64,000 bases of DNA from Rhizobium sp. L51/94 (GCF_019355555.1 NZ_CP072141.1:2164001-2228000), one strand, 5' to 3'. Shown: positions 17,607 through 26,712, counted from the stretch's first letter. A program made the numbers and translations. The notes: generated by a model from the letters alone, not told the origin.

Positions 17607-17626
17607 GTCTGTTAGGGTTAACAGAC
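17607..17626. promoter_or_regulatory. Inverted repeat in the divergent promoter of the polysaccharide cluster
   Basis: GTCTGTTA and TAACAGAC form a perfect 8-bp inverted repeat with a four-base centre, about 40 bases before the Wza-like start and 116 bases before the GumC-like start. Its position fits an operator for a dimeric regulator acting on both directions; the binding protein is unknown. Confidence 0.45.
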
Positions 17627-17741
17627 GGTAAATCGTGACGACAAATTGCGCATAATGGGCCGGTTCAGCAGAAGAGGGGCCTTAACCCTTGCGTTACCAT
17701 AGTCGTTTACGGTTGCCGCCAAACGAGTATCGGAGTGCGGT

Positions 17742-19973
17742 ATGCCCGGCGTAAACAGCAGCCAGCAGGATGTCGACATTGATTTGAGCCAGCTTTTCCG
17801 GGCCGTATGGCGTCGGCGGCTGCGCGTGGTGCTGATCGTCACTGCCGCTGCTCTTGTCGCCTTCGTAATCGCCAAGGTCGTCTCGCCCGAATATCGCAGC
17901 GAGACGAGGGTGCTGATCGAGCCGCGCGCTGCGGCTTTTGCCACCACGAGCAACCAGGCAAGCGCCGGCAGCAACGATGCGTCTCTGCTCGATGAACTCA
18001 ATATCGCCAGCCAGGTGCAGATCCTGCAGTCGGCCGACCTTATCAAGCAGGTGATTACCCAGCTGAAGCTCTACGACCTGCCGGAGTTCGAGGACAGTGC
18101 GCGGTCGTCGGCGCTGGCCGGTCTGCTGGTCACCCTGCATCTGAAGAAGCCTTCATCCGACAAGGCACCCGAGGAGCGCATCCTCGATGCCTTCACCGAG
18201 CGGCTGCAGGTCTACCAGATCAACACGTCGCGTGTCATCGGCATCCAGTTCACCTCGCGGGATCCGAAGCTCGCCGAGAGCGTTCCGAACGCTATGGCAT
18301 CGGTCTATCTGTCGATGCAGAGCGGCGCCAAGCTCGATTCCAATGCCGAGGCAACCCGCTGGCTGGAGCCGGAGATCGCCAACCTGCGCATCAAGGTGGC
18401 GGAAGCCGAAAAGAAGGTTGCCGATTACCGCAGTGCCAATGGCCTGCTGCAGACCAACGACACCACCAGCTTTTCCAACCAGCAACTGACCGACATCTCG
18501 ACGCAGCTTGCCCAGGTGCGCGGCGAAAAGGCGAATGCCGATGCCCGCGCCCAGGCCGTGCGTAACGCCCTGGCCTCCGGCGGCCCCACCGACACGCTGA
18601 ACGACGTCAGCGGCTCGCAGACCATGCAGCGTCTGAAGACGACCGAGTCCAGCCTCGAATCGCAGATCTCGGACCTTTCGACGACGCTGATGGACGGTCA
18701 CCCGCGGCTGAAGAGCCTGCGCGCCCAGCTGGCCGACATCCGCTCGCAGATCACCCGCGAGACCCGCAAGATCCTGACCGGCATCGACAACGAGGCAAAG
18801 ATCGCCGCGATGCGCGAGCAGCAGCTGTTGGCGCAGTCGAAGCTCCTGAAGGCGGACAGCGCCCGTGCCGGCGAAGACACCGTCGGCCTCAATGCGCTTG
18901 AGCGTGAGGCAACCGCCGAGCGGCAGCTGCTCGAGACCTATCTCGCCCGCTACCGCGAAGCTGCCTCCCGTTCCGACAAGAATTCCAGCCCTGCCGATGC
19001 CCGGATCGTGTCGAGTGCGGTCGAGCCGGTTGACCCCTACTTCCCCAAGGTCGGGCCGATCGTGGTCATCGCCGCGGTTGCAGCCTTCGTGCTCAGTGCC
19101 ATTGTCATAATGCTCATGGAGCTGTTCAGCGGTCGCGCCCTGCGGCCGGTGGGCTTGCCCAATGACGGTGCGCGGCGTGCGACCATGTTCGAAGACGATG
19201 GCCGGCCAAGTGCGACAGCCGCGCCGCTCCGCCGTGCGGTAGTGTCCGCAAGCCTGCTGTCGGCAACGCGCAGGGTGCAGGCGCCCGAACGGGCTGCCGT
19301 ACAGCCGGAGACAATTATGCAGCCCCCGGCAGCGGCTGTCGTCGCTGAGCCTGAAGCGCTGCCTGCCGCCACTGTCGAGGCGGTGGAGGACTTCTCGATC
19401 CCATCGGTCGCCGAATACTTCATCGATGCCAAGGTGCCGATGGCAATCGCCGTCTCGCCGGATGGTGACGCAGGTTCGACTGCCACCGTCATGCTGGCCC
19501 GCACCATCGCCGACAGCGGCCGCCGCGTGGTCCTGGTCGACATGACCGGCACAGCCTGCCCGACGCGCCTAATGGCCGACAAGCCGGGACTTCCCGGCGT
19601 GACCGACCTTTTGTGTGGTGAAGCAGCGTTTGCCGATACCATCCATCCCGACCGCCTGTCGGACGCCCATCTGGTGCCGCTCGGAGCAAGCGATCTTGCA
19701 AGCGCCATGCGCGGAGCCGACCGGCTTTCGCTGATCCTCGAAGCACTCGTGTCGGCCTATGATCTGGTGCTGGTCGAATGCGGTGCGGTCAACGTCGACG
19801 GGATTGCGAAATTGACGCGCAGCAAGGATGTCGAGATCATCCTTTCCATGCCCGTGCCGGATGAGGCGAAGTTCGTCGCCGTCATGCATGATTTCCAGCA
19901 GGCCGGCTACGAGCATCTCGTGCTGATGTCCGGCAGCGACGGTGACGAGGACCGGCACCGCACCGCCGCCTGA
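17742..19973 (+). CDS. Wzz/GumC-type chain-length protein with degenerate BY-kinase-like domain
   Basis: A 743-residue polysaccharide co-polymerase. The Wzz domain opens with DIDLSQLFRAVWRRRLRVVLI and a first membrane helix at about 30-47, then a long periplasmic coiled coil (about 190-390) and a second helix after VEPVDPYFPKVGPIVVIAAVAAF. The C-terminal part (about 565-735) has a P-loop ATPase-like fold with VVLVDMTGTA and YDLVLVECGAV. The Walker A position reads SPDGDAGSTATV and lacks the lysine, and there is no tyrosine cluster, so tyrosine kinase activity is doubtful. It probably sets chain length and bridges to the Wza-like protein encoded divergently. Confidence 0.9.
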   Translation: MPGVNSSQQDVDIDLSQLFRAVWRRRLRVVLIVTAAALVAFVIAKVVSPEYRSETRVLIEPRAAAFATTSNQASAGSNDASLLDELNIASQVQILQSADLIKQVITQLKLYDLPEFEDSARSSALAGLLVTLHLKKPSSDKAPEERILDAFTERLQVYQINTSRVIGIQFTSRDPKLAESVPNAMASVYLSMQSGAKLDSNAEATRWLEPEIANLRIKVAEAEKKVADYRSANGLLQTNDTTSFSNQQLTDISTQLAQVRGEKANADARAQAVRNALASGGPTDTLNDVSGSQTMQRLKTTESSLESQISDLSTTLMDGHPRLKSLRAQLADIRSQITRETRKILTGIDNEAKIAAMREQQLLAQSKLLKADSARAGEDTVGLNALEREATAERQLLETYLARYREAASRSDKNSSPADARIVSSAVEPVDPYFPKVGPIVVIAAVAAFVLSAIVIMLMELFSGRALRPVGLPNDGARRATMFEDDGRPSATAAPLRRAVVSASLLSATRRVQAPERAAVQPETIMQPPAAAVVAEPEALPAATVEAVEDFSIPSVAEYFIDAKVPMAIAVSPDGDAGSTATVMLARTIADSGRRVVLVDMTGTACPTRLMADKPGLPGVTDLLCGEAAFADTIHPDRLSDAHLVPLGASDLASAMRGADRLSLILEALVSAYDLVLVECGAVNVDGIAKLTRSKDVEIILSMPVPDEAKFVAVMHDFQQAGYEHLVLMSGSDGDEDRHRTAA

Positions 19974-19981
19974 GGCTTGCT

Positions 19982-21268
19982 TCAGGCTCCGTCCAGCGTT
20001 GCCGCCTGCTGGCGGCGAGCCCTCAGTTTCTGGATGGCACTGTACAGGCGTGGGTTACCCTTGATCAGCGCCTTTGCCCGCGTCAGACTTCTCTGCCCGA
20101 AGGCGGCGACCCTCCCGAGTGGCGAGACCGGCAGCAGGATATCGTGCTGCACCGTCTGCACCGGGCACCACGAGCGCTTGTAGAGCTGGTCGCCGATGCC
20201 GAAGTCGAACAGCGCAATGCCGGATTCCCGGCACTTCTCGATCATCACCCAGAACAGCAGTTCGCCGGGGCTGGCCTCCGGGACCACGCTCTCGTCGATT
20301 GAGGCAAACTGGCAGATGACGTGGTCTCCCTTGCGCGAAAGGGCTGCAATGGCCGGCAGATGACCGTCATGCCGTCCCTTCAGCCTGATGGCGTGCAATT
20401 CGAGCGCGATGCTGTCGCCCTCGATATTTTTCGTCGCGAGCAAGCGTAGCAGGAAGTCGCGGGCGTCGCTCCCCTGGAAGACATCCGGCAGCCCGGCCGC
20501 TCTGAACCGTTCTGCTTTTTGCTGCAGGAAAAGATCGAGCATCCGCCGCTTTTCCTCCGGCGTCGTCGCGACGACATGCTCGAAACCACCGATTTCATTC
20601 AGTAACTTTGTCTGGGACCGATGCTTCTTGCGACGCCTTTTCGCATTGACCTGGCTGAGCGTTTCCTCGAATGAGCCCAGCAGAGGCAGCTGGAAGGCGC
20701 GGTTCTGGTTTTCGACGGAGGGTAGCGAGGCGAGCGGGCTGACACGACCGCGCCACTCCAGCGGCAGGTTCGACAGCAACAGCAGATCGGCGTACCCGCG
20801 CAACGCGACAGCGATGGCCGCCTGAACATCTGCCGAAAGGGTTGTGACGTCGGCAAGAAATTTCGCGGAAAACAAGCCGGTATTGATGTTGCTGCGTGGA
20901 GCGCCGATGAAGCGCGCGGTTCTGACGCCATGGCTGCGGACGATTTCCAGCGGCAGAATGAAAGCCACTTCGGAGCCGATGCTTGCGCGCAGGATGGCAA
21001 GCGTCGGCCGATAAGTCTCGACCCAGGCCGTGCACCACCCGAAACTCTGGTGCAGGGAGCTCAGCCTGTCTCGCTCTAACCGACGCCATTCCGGTTCCAG
21101 AGGCACCATGTTGTCGCTGACGGTGATCGTCAACGAGCCGCTGCCGGCTTGCAACGGCGATGCTGGTCGAGGCTGCACCACGACGCCGGTTTCGCCATCG
21201 GCCAATGTTCCGGTTTCGCCTGTCGCCGTCCGCACTTTTGGCCTCCGCGCCTGTTTCTGCAGGCGCAC
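19982..21268 (-). CDS. BcsL/CelD-type GNAT acetyltransferase
   Basis: A 428-residue protein of the CelD/BcsL (Acetyltransf_6) group, found in many exopolysaccharide and cellulose loci and thought to acylate the polymer or its precursors. The N-terminal half holds the EWRRLERDRLSSLHQSFGWCTAW motif; the C-terminal GNAT core has RRKKHRSQTKLLNEIGG, a GRHDGHLPAIAAL strand and the ASPGELLFWVMIEKCRESGIALFDFGIGDQLYKRSW region typical of this family. The predicted start is GTG 21268 with no clear ribosome binding site; the true start could be further in. It converges with the GumC-like gene, 8 bases between stops. Confidence 0.82.
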   Translation of the reverse strand: MRLQKQARRPKVRTATGETGTLADGETGVVVQPRPASPLQAGSGSLTITVSDNMVPLEPEWRRLERDRLSSLHQSFGWCTAWVETYRPTLAILRASIGSEVAFILPLEIVRSHGVRTARFIGAPRSNINTGLFSAKFLADVTTLSADVQAAIAVALRGYADLLLLSNLPLEWRGRVSPLASLPSVENQNRAFQLPLLGSFEETLSQVNAKRRRKKHRSQTKLLNEIGGFEHVVATTPEEKRRMLDLFLQQKAERFRAAGLPDVFQGSDARDFLLRLLATKNIEGDSIALELHAIRLKGRHDGHLPAIAALSRKGDHVICQFASIDESVVPEASPGELLFWVMIEKCRESGIALFDFGIGDQLYKRSWCPVQTVQHDILLPVSPLGRVAAFGQRSLTRAKALIKGNPRLYSAIQKLRARRQQAATLDGA

Positions 21269-21362
21269 GCTAGAGGCGAGGCCGTCTATTTTCGGTTTAA
21301 GCGCGTGTTTGGCCGGTGTCTTCCGGCGATCATGCTTATCCGGCGGTTAACGCGGCAGGCAG

Positions 21363-21572
21363 CTATCCCTGCTTCGGTCCAGACATCCATTTGATCAATC
21401 CCATTGCCGGCAGGATCCACAATAGGCCGGTGAGGAAAAAGTAGGTGAGGTGCACCCACCAGGGCGAGGCTCCGAGCGCATTGACTGCCACGGTGGTCGC
21501 CAGCAGAGCATAACCAAGCACCAGCACGATCAACAGGATGGTGCCAATGAATTTGCGCAGGCGGATGGGCAT
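21363..21572 (-). CDS. DUF2842 small membrane protein
   Basis: A 69-residue protein with two membrane helices (about 9-30 and 41-61) and the family pattern MPIRLRKFIGTILLIVLV ... VHLTYFFLTGLLWILPAMGLIKWM. DUF2842 proteins are short inner-membrane proteins of alphaproteobacteria with no assigned function. A GAGGAGAG site lies about seven bases before ATG 21572. It diverges from the heme A synthase gene. Confidence 0.82.
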   Translation of the reverse strand: MPIRLRKFIGTILLIVLVLGYALLATTVAVNALGASPWWVHLTYFFLTGLLWILPAMGLIKWMSGPKQG

Positions 21573-21696
21573 GATGGCACTCTCCTCGGCAGTCGATTGC
21601 GGGGACGGGGAGTTGCGACCCCATGCCGCAAAGGCGCAGCCCTTGTTTTGCACCGCGCGCTGGGGCAAATCAACAGGCAGATTGAAGGAGCCCACC

Positions 21697-22800
21697 ATGG
21701 CTGTTGCACATTTTTCCACCGAACAGGCCGTTCGCGGCGAGGTCGCACGCCAGGACCGCAATCGCCGTGCCGTCCGCATCTGGCTCGGCTTCGTGCTGCT
21801 GTCGCTGTTCTGTCTGGTTCTGGTCGGCGGCGCGACGCGGCTGACCCAATCCGGGCTGTCGATCACCGAGTGGAAGCCGATCCACGGCGTCATCCCGCCG
21901 CTGAATGCCGCAGAGTGGCAGGATGAGTTCGATCGCTACAAGCAGATCCCGCAATTCAAGCTGCTGAACAGCGACATCACGGTCGATGATTTCAAGAGCA
22001 TCTTCTGGTGGGAATGGGCGCACCGGTTGCTCGCGCGCGCAATGGGCGTCATCTTCGCCGTGCCGCTGATCTTCTTCTGGGCGACTGGCCGCATCGAGAA
22101 AAGCCTGCGGCTGCCCCTTGTCGGCATCTTTGCGCTTGGCGGCCTGCAGGGCGCCATCGGCTGGTGGATGGTGTCGTCGGGCCTTGAAGCCCGCACCGAT
22201 GTCAGCCAGTACCGGCTTGCCACGCATCTTGTCACCGCCTGCCTGATCTTTGCCGCCTGTATGTGGGTGATGCGGGCGCTGACCCCGCATTCGGACGACG
22301 CGCCTCCGAGTAGCCATTCCGGCCGGATTGCCGGTCTCATTGCCCTGATGGCCTTGTTCCAGATCTACCTCGGTGCGCTGGTCGCAGGCTTGCATGCCGG
22401 CCTCAGCTACAACACCTGGCCGTTGATGGACGGCGCCGTCGTCCCCGGCGACCTGTTCGTGCAGAACCCGTGGTGGATCAATTTCTTCGAGAACCCGAAG
22501 CTTGTGCAATATGTCCATCGTCTCGGGGCCTACGCGCTGACTGCCGTGGTGCTGGTCAACATGATCGTCTGCCTGCGTGTTACACCCGGCAGCACCCATA
22601 CCCGCCGCGCCGTGGTGCTGGCGTTTCTGGTGCTTTGCCAGGCAGGGCTCGGCATCGCCACGCTGCTGATGCAGGTGCCTCTGCATCTGGCTCTCGCGCA
22701 CCAGGGCGGTGCCCTTGTCGTGTTCGGGTTTGCTGTGGCCAACTGGCGGGGTTTCTACGGCGAATATTCGCGCGACACCACGGTGGTCGTTGGCGCCTGA
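21697..22800 (+). CDS. ctaA: Heme A synthase (COX15/CtaA)
   Basis: A 367-residue inner-membrane enzyme that oxidises heme O to heme A for cytochrome c oxidase. Eight membrane helices are apparent, with the type-2 COX15 motifs VGGATRLTQSGLSITEWKPIHGVIPP, FWWEWAHRLLAR, GLQGAIGWWMVSSGL, THLVTACLIF, GALVAGLHAGLSYNTWPLMDG, VQYVHRLGAY and HLALAHQGGAL, covering the conserved heme-ligand histidines. ATG 21697 follows a GAAGGAG site. Upstream in-frame codons reach 21538 but overlap the divergent DUF2842 gene. It is transcribed alone toward the glycosyltransferase pair. Confidence 0.95.
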   Translation: MAVAHFSTEQAVRGEVARQDRNRRAVRIWLGFVLLSLFCLVLVGGATRLTQSGLSITEWKPIHGVIPPLNAAEWQDEFDRYKQIPQFKLLNSDITVDDFKSIFWWEWAHRLLARAMGVIFAVPLIFFWATGRIEKSLRLPLVGIFALGGLQGAIGWWMVSSGLEARTDVSQYRLATHLVTACLIFAACMWVMRALTPHSDDAPPSSHSGRIAGLIALMALFQIYLGALVAGLHAGLSYNTWPLMDGAVVPGDLFVQNPWWINFFENPKLVQYVHRLGAYALTAVVLVNMIVCLRVTPGSTHTRRAVVLAFLVLCQAGLGIATLLMQVPLHLALAHQGGALVVFGFAVANWRGFYGEYSRDTTVVVGA

Positions 22801-22875
22801 CGCTGCCGGCGATCATGCCACGCGAAGTCATTGGCCGAATCGGCAAATAGTTGCATTCTGCGCAAAAGCGATGGG

Positions 22876-23894
22876 ATGCAGATGAACTGGCAGCTACAAG
22901 ACGAAAACAGCGGCGGCAAAATGCCTATGCTGTCTCTGGCGGTGCCTTTCTACAATGAGGAAGAGACTGTTGCGGCTTTCTTTGCCGCCGTTGTCCCGGG
23001 TCTGGAGGCCATTCCTGCGCTGCGCTTCGAGATCGTTTGTATCAACGATGGTAGCCGAGACGACACCCTGCGCCTGCTCTTGGCTGCTGCCCGACGCGAC
23101 CGTCGCATTCGCGTCATCGATCTCACCCGAAATTTTGGCAAGGAGGCCGCCCTCTCGGCTGCCATCGACGAAAGCCGTGGCGATGTCGTCGTTCCCTTCG
23201 ATGCCGACCTGCAGGATCCGCCCGAACTGATCGCAAGGCTGGTAGAGCGCTGGCGTGAAGGATATGACGTCGTGCTCGCCCGTCGCACGGATCGCCGCTC
23301 GGACGGCGCTGCCAAGCGGCTGACGGCATCCTGGTTCTATCGCCTCCACAACGCCGTCTCGGATGTGCAGATTCCGGAAAACGTCGGTGACTTCCGGCTG
23401 ATGACGCGTGAGGTCGTCGAAGCCGTGAAGCAATTGCCGGAATCGCATCGCTTCATGAAGGGCCTGTTTGCTTGGGTCGGCTATGAGACGGCAATCGTCG
23501 ATTACACCCGCGAGGCGCGCGTCGCCGGTCAGAGCAAATTCGCCGGCTGGCGCCTGTGGAATTTCGCCCTCGAGGGCATTACGAGCTTCAGCACGTTACC
23601 GATGCGTATCTGGACCTATCTCGGGGTCGCCGTCGCGCTGGTCGCCATCGGTCGCGCCGCCTTCCTCATTCTCCGAACCTTGATCGAGGGCGTCGACGTA
23701 CCAGGCTATGCATCGCTGGCGACCGCAATCCTCCTCCTCGGCGGCATACAGTTGATCGGCATCGGGACGCTCGGGGAATATATCGGTCGCATCTATCTGA
23801 GTCGAAGCGCCGGCCCATCTACCTCGTCAAGCGTCGGCATGAGGTCGTACCCTCGGAACTGCCACTTGCTACGGCGCACCAGGACCATGTCTGA
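22876..23894 (+). CDS. GT2 polyprenyl-phosphate glycosyltransferase (DPM1/GtrB-like), frameshifted near its end
   Basis: An inner-membrane glycosyltransferase that charges polyprenyl phosphate with a sugar. The GT-A domain has SLAVPFYNEEE, VCINDGSRDDT, the DADLQDP metal site, and KSAGQSKF-type acceptor region AGQSKFAGWRLW; two C-terminal membrane helices follow (about 255-320). The frame changes at 23799-23801: the expected codons after IGRIYL are recovered one base out of phase (ESKRRPIYLVKRRHEV, stop 23892-23894), indicating loss of one G in CTGAGTCG. The catalytic part is intact. Start is uncertain between 22876, 22882 and 22921. Without correction the gene would read into the next gene as an 881-residue false fusion. 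Confidence 0.8.
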
Positions 23895-25476
23895 GGGACG
23901 CGCGGATGCCGGCCGGGCGCGGGGCCGGATTGGGGTGTCGCCGATGGGATTGCTCGACAGGGATGCGCCCCTCGGCACCCGCATATTCTGGATTGCCTGC
24001 GTCGCGATAACCCTGCTCGGCCTTGCGTTGCGGCTGCCCAACCTGGCTACGCGGTCGCTGTGGCTGGATGAGGCCTATACTGCATGGTTTGCCGCCCAGC
24101 CGCTGCGTGCGCTGTGGACCGACGTGCCGCTCTACGAAACCCATCCGCCGATGTACTATACCCTACTCAAGGGCTGGACGACGCTGTTCGGCAACTCGGA
24201 GGCCGCCCTTCGCATGCCTTCGGTACTGGCAAGCGTCGCCACCATCCTGCTGGTTGCAGGAGCCGGTCGCGTCCTCAATGCCGGTCCACGTGGCGACCGG
24301 GTTGCACTTCTGGCAGCGCTGCTGCTGGCGATCAACGCGGGCAGCATCTATTATGCGCAGCAGGCGCGACCCTATGCGCTGGAAACGTTTGCAGCATCCA
24401 TTGCCATTCTCTCGGCGCTGATCCTGCTTCAGCGGCTGCGGGCCGGGGCTGAACAGTTTTTTCTGATGAGCCCTCTCGTGCCACCGATGGCAGCTCTGGG
24501 GCTCTCCACGGCCGCAACGATGTGGCTTCACGACACCGGTATCCTGGTCGCCCTCGGGATATGGGTCGGGCTGATAACGTCGTTGCTTGTCTTCATTCCT
24601 GGTCGCCGGGCAGGGCAGGCTCTGGCTGTCGCCTTGCCGGGCATCCTGGCACTCCTGCTGTGGTCGCCCTTCCTGTCGATGTTCATCCGGCAAAATTCTG
24701 GCATGGCATCGCTTGCCTTCTGGATCACCTTCTCGCCCTGGGATCTCTTGACCGCCTGGTTCCTGATCGCAGGCGGCTATCTGCCCTTCATTCCCGCCGT
24801 GCTGCTGTTCTTCGCCGGTATGGCGTCGGTCTGGCGCAATCAGCGGCCACTGGCAGCGCTCATCTTGGTCGTGGTGCTCCTGCCCTGGGCGACAATGCTG
24901 GCGATCAGCTATTTCATAAAGCCTGTCTACATCGACCGCCTGTTCGAATGGATGGCGCCGACCGTGCTCGGATTGATCGCCATCGGCATGCTGGCCAGAA
25001 GCCGCTGGGCAATCCTGCGACTGGTCGCCGCCGTGCTGTTCATCGGCATGTGCCTGATGTCGACCAACGCAGTCTATCACCTGGAGACAGAGGACTGGCG
25101 AGGCCTCGTCGCATCCATCGCGGCGGATGCCGAGCCCGGCGATCTGGTCATAGCCTCCCCGAACGAACTCGATGCTCCTCTGCGGTATTACATTGCGCGC
25201 ACGCAGCCATTCCCGGATCTGATGGTGCTGCCGGCGCCGTTTCCAGCGCGCGGCTTGCCACGCGTCTACGTCAGCAATCGCGGCGCGCCGAAAATCATGC
25301 CCGAGGATCGTCAAAAGGTTAGGGCAGCTCTGGAGACGCATCGACGCGTCTGGCTGATCGAGCGGGCAACCGATCTCTACGATCCGCAAGGCCTGATCCG
25401 CGCCGAGATCATGGCCAGCCGCCACAAGATCTCGTCGCGCATCAGCGACAGCATCTCGCTCGATTTGTTCGAATGA
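23887..25476 (+). CDS. GT39/ArnT-like membrane glycosyltransferase
   Basis: A 529-residue polytopic protein with about eleven membrane helices in the PMT/ArnT (GT39/GT83) superfamily, which transfer a sugar from a polyprenyl-phosphate donor at the periplasmic face. The first periplasmic loop shows the catalytic acidic motif RSLWLDEAYTAWF and ETHPPMYYTLLKGW. A soluble C-terminal domain of about 110 residues follows (EDWRGLVASIAADAEPGDLVI). Its ATG at 23887 overlaps the corrected stop of the GT2 gene by eight bases (ATGTCTGA), so donor synthase and transferase are coupled. An internal ATG at 23944 is an alternative start. The acceptor is unknown. Confidence 0.82.
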   Translation: MSEGRADAGRARGRIGVSPMGLLDRDAPLGTRIFWIACVAITLLGLALRLPNLATRSLWLDEAYTAWFAAQPLRALWTDVPLYETHPPMYYTLLKGWTTLFGNSEAALRMPSVLASVATILLVAGAGRVLNAGPRGDRVALLAALLLAINAGSIYYAQQARPYALETFAASIAILSALILLQRLRAGAEQFFLMSPLVPPMAALGLSTAATMWLHDTGILVALGIWVGLITSLLVFIPGRRAGQALAVALPGILALLLWSPFLSMFIRQNSGMASLAFWITFSPWDLLTAWFLIAGGYLPFIPAVLLFFAGMASVWRNQRPLAALILVVVLLPWATMLAISYFIKPVYIDRLFEWMAPTVLGLIAIGMLARSRWAILRLVAAVLFIGMCLMSTNAVYHLETEDWRGLVASIAADAEPGDLVIASPNELDAPLRYYIARTQPFPDLMVLPAPFPARGLPRVYVSNRGAPKIMPEDRQKVRAALETHRRVWLIERATDLYDPQGLIRAEIMASRHKISSRISDSISLDLFE

Positions 25477-25659
25477 GCGATGCAGTCTGCTTCCTCTACA
25501 GGGATGCCCTTTAATGAAGCAAGATGCCCGCAGAAACCGTCGGCTCACGAAGGATTGACTCGCCTGTTTACGAAATATGCTCCGAATCGCTCTATCGACT
25601 GTGTTTGACGGCTTGCTGCATGCTAGGGCGAGCCCTGATTCTCTAGGAGTGCTTAGTAC

Positions 25660-26667
25660 GTGCGGTTGCCTTCGACCTTTCGGACCATCGGCCAGACCAT
25701 TGGCGTCTTCAGCATTGCGGCGCTCCTCGGCAGCGCCGCACCAGCCTCTGCCGTGCAGCAGTCGGGCTCCTTTCCATCCTGGCTCGATGCCCATGTCGGG
25801 CTCGGACCTGGCCAGATTGCGCGGCCTGTCCTGAAGCGCGCCCGTGCTCTCTACCAGCAGCGCGTCAGCGAAGGCAGGGTCCGGAACCCCTGCTATTTTG
25901 CGATGGATGCCACCAAGCCGAACGATCCCGGCAGCGAAACTTCGGGTGGCCGCTTCTACATCATCTGCGAGGCCAGCCAGTCGTTTCGCGCGATAGCAGC
26001 CGGCCACGGCAGCGGTACGAAGCTTCCAGGCGTCGTCGATTTCTCCAACGGCCGGGAATGTGCCCGCAATTTCGGCAACGCCATGGACTCCAACCTGACG
26101 ACGGGTGGCTCCTATGTCACCAGCGAGGTGAAGACGTCCTTCAAAGGGTATTACAAGTCATCGGGCGTCAAGGACGCTGTCTTCATGCGATCCTTCCTCC
26201 AGTTCGACGGCGAGGGGGACACGGCGAATGCGCGCGCCCGCGTTATCGGCGGTCACGCAGCCGCGAAGGTGGCCGCCATGTGCATGATGAAGGCCCCGGC
26301 GAGTCCCTACGCCAACAAGGACGGCTATGTGCCGTTCGGCAATCTGGTCAACTACGCCGGCGGCCGCAGCAATGGCTGCACCAGCTGGTCGCCGACGGAT
26401 GCCAACCAGGTCATCTCCATGGTCAAGGACAACCCGACGACGCTTTATATCTATCCGGAATCATCGGATATATCAGCCGTTGCCAAGGCTGCTGCGTCCC
26501 ATGCATCGCTGTCGCAAGCGGGGCTGTACTGGAACGATCAATGCCTGCAGAAGATAGGCACCCCGAAATTCTGGTCAAAGACAACTCTCGAGCCAGTGAT
26601 CGCCAAGTACAAGGCCGACAATCCCCCGAAGCCCGGGAAGCCGCTTCCCGTCTGTGCACCGCAATAA
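25660..26667 (+). CDS. L,D-transpeptidase-like murein enzyme, YkuD_2 family
   Basis: A 335-residue exported protein. The signal peptide runs to about residue 32 (cleavage after ASA). The YkuD_2 pattern is complete: IAAGHGSGTK, FSNGRECARNFGN, TTGGSYVTSE, RVIGGHAAAK with His199 and the catalytic-type Cys240 in GRSNGCTSWS, then TLYIYPES. The family is annotated as murein L,D-transpeptidase catalytic domain proteins acting on peptidoglycan in the periplasm. GTG 25660 is chosen because TAGGAG lies ten bases before it. The C-terminal extension of about 60 residues ends in a Lys/Pro-rich tail. Confidence 0.85.
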   Translation: MRLPSTFRTIGQTIGVFSIAALLGSAAPASAVQQSGSFPSWLDAHVGLGPGQIARPVLKRARALYQQRVSEGRVRNPCYFAMDATKPNDPGSETSGGRFYIICEASQSFRAIAAGHGSGTKLPGVVDFSNGRECARNFGNAMDSNLTTGGSYVTSEVKTSFKGYYKSSGVKDAVFMRSFLQFDGEGDTANARARVIGGHAAAKVAAMCMMKAPASPYANKDGYVPFGNLVNYAGGRSNGCTSWSPTDANQVISMVKDNPTTLYIYPESSDISAVAKAAASHASLSQAGLYWNDQCLQKIGTPKFWSKTTLEPVIAKYKADNPPKPGKPLPVCAPQ

Positions 26668-26712
26668 ACGGTTACAAGAAACGTTGGACCTGAGGTCCGT
26701 GGGGCTTACAGT

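Noticed and set aside
22831..25476. Single 881-residue glycosyltransferase fusion
   Set aside because: The expected GT2 ending and its overlap with a separate GT39 start are restored by one added base at 23799-23801.
24163..26007. Minus-strand open frame of 614 codons opposite the GT39 gene
   Set aside because: The GT39 and L,D-transpeptidase frames have clear family motifs; the opposite frame is composition shadow.
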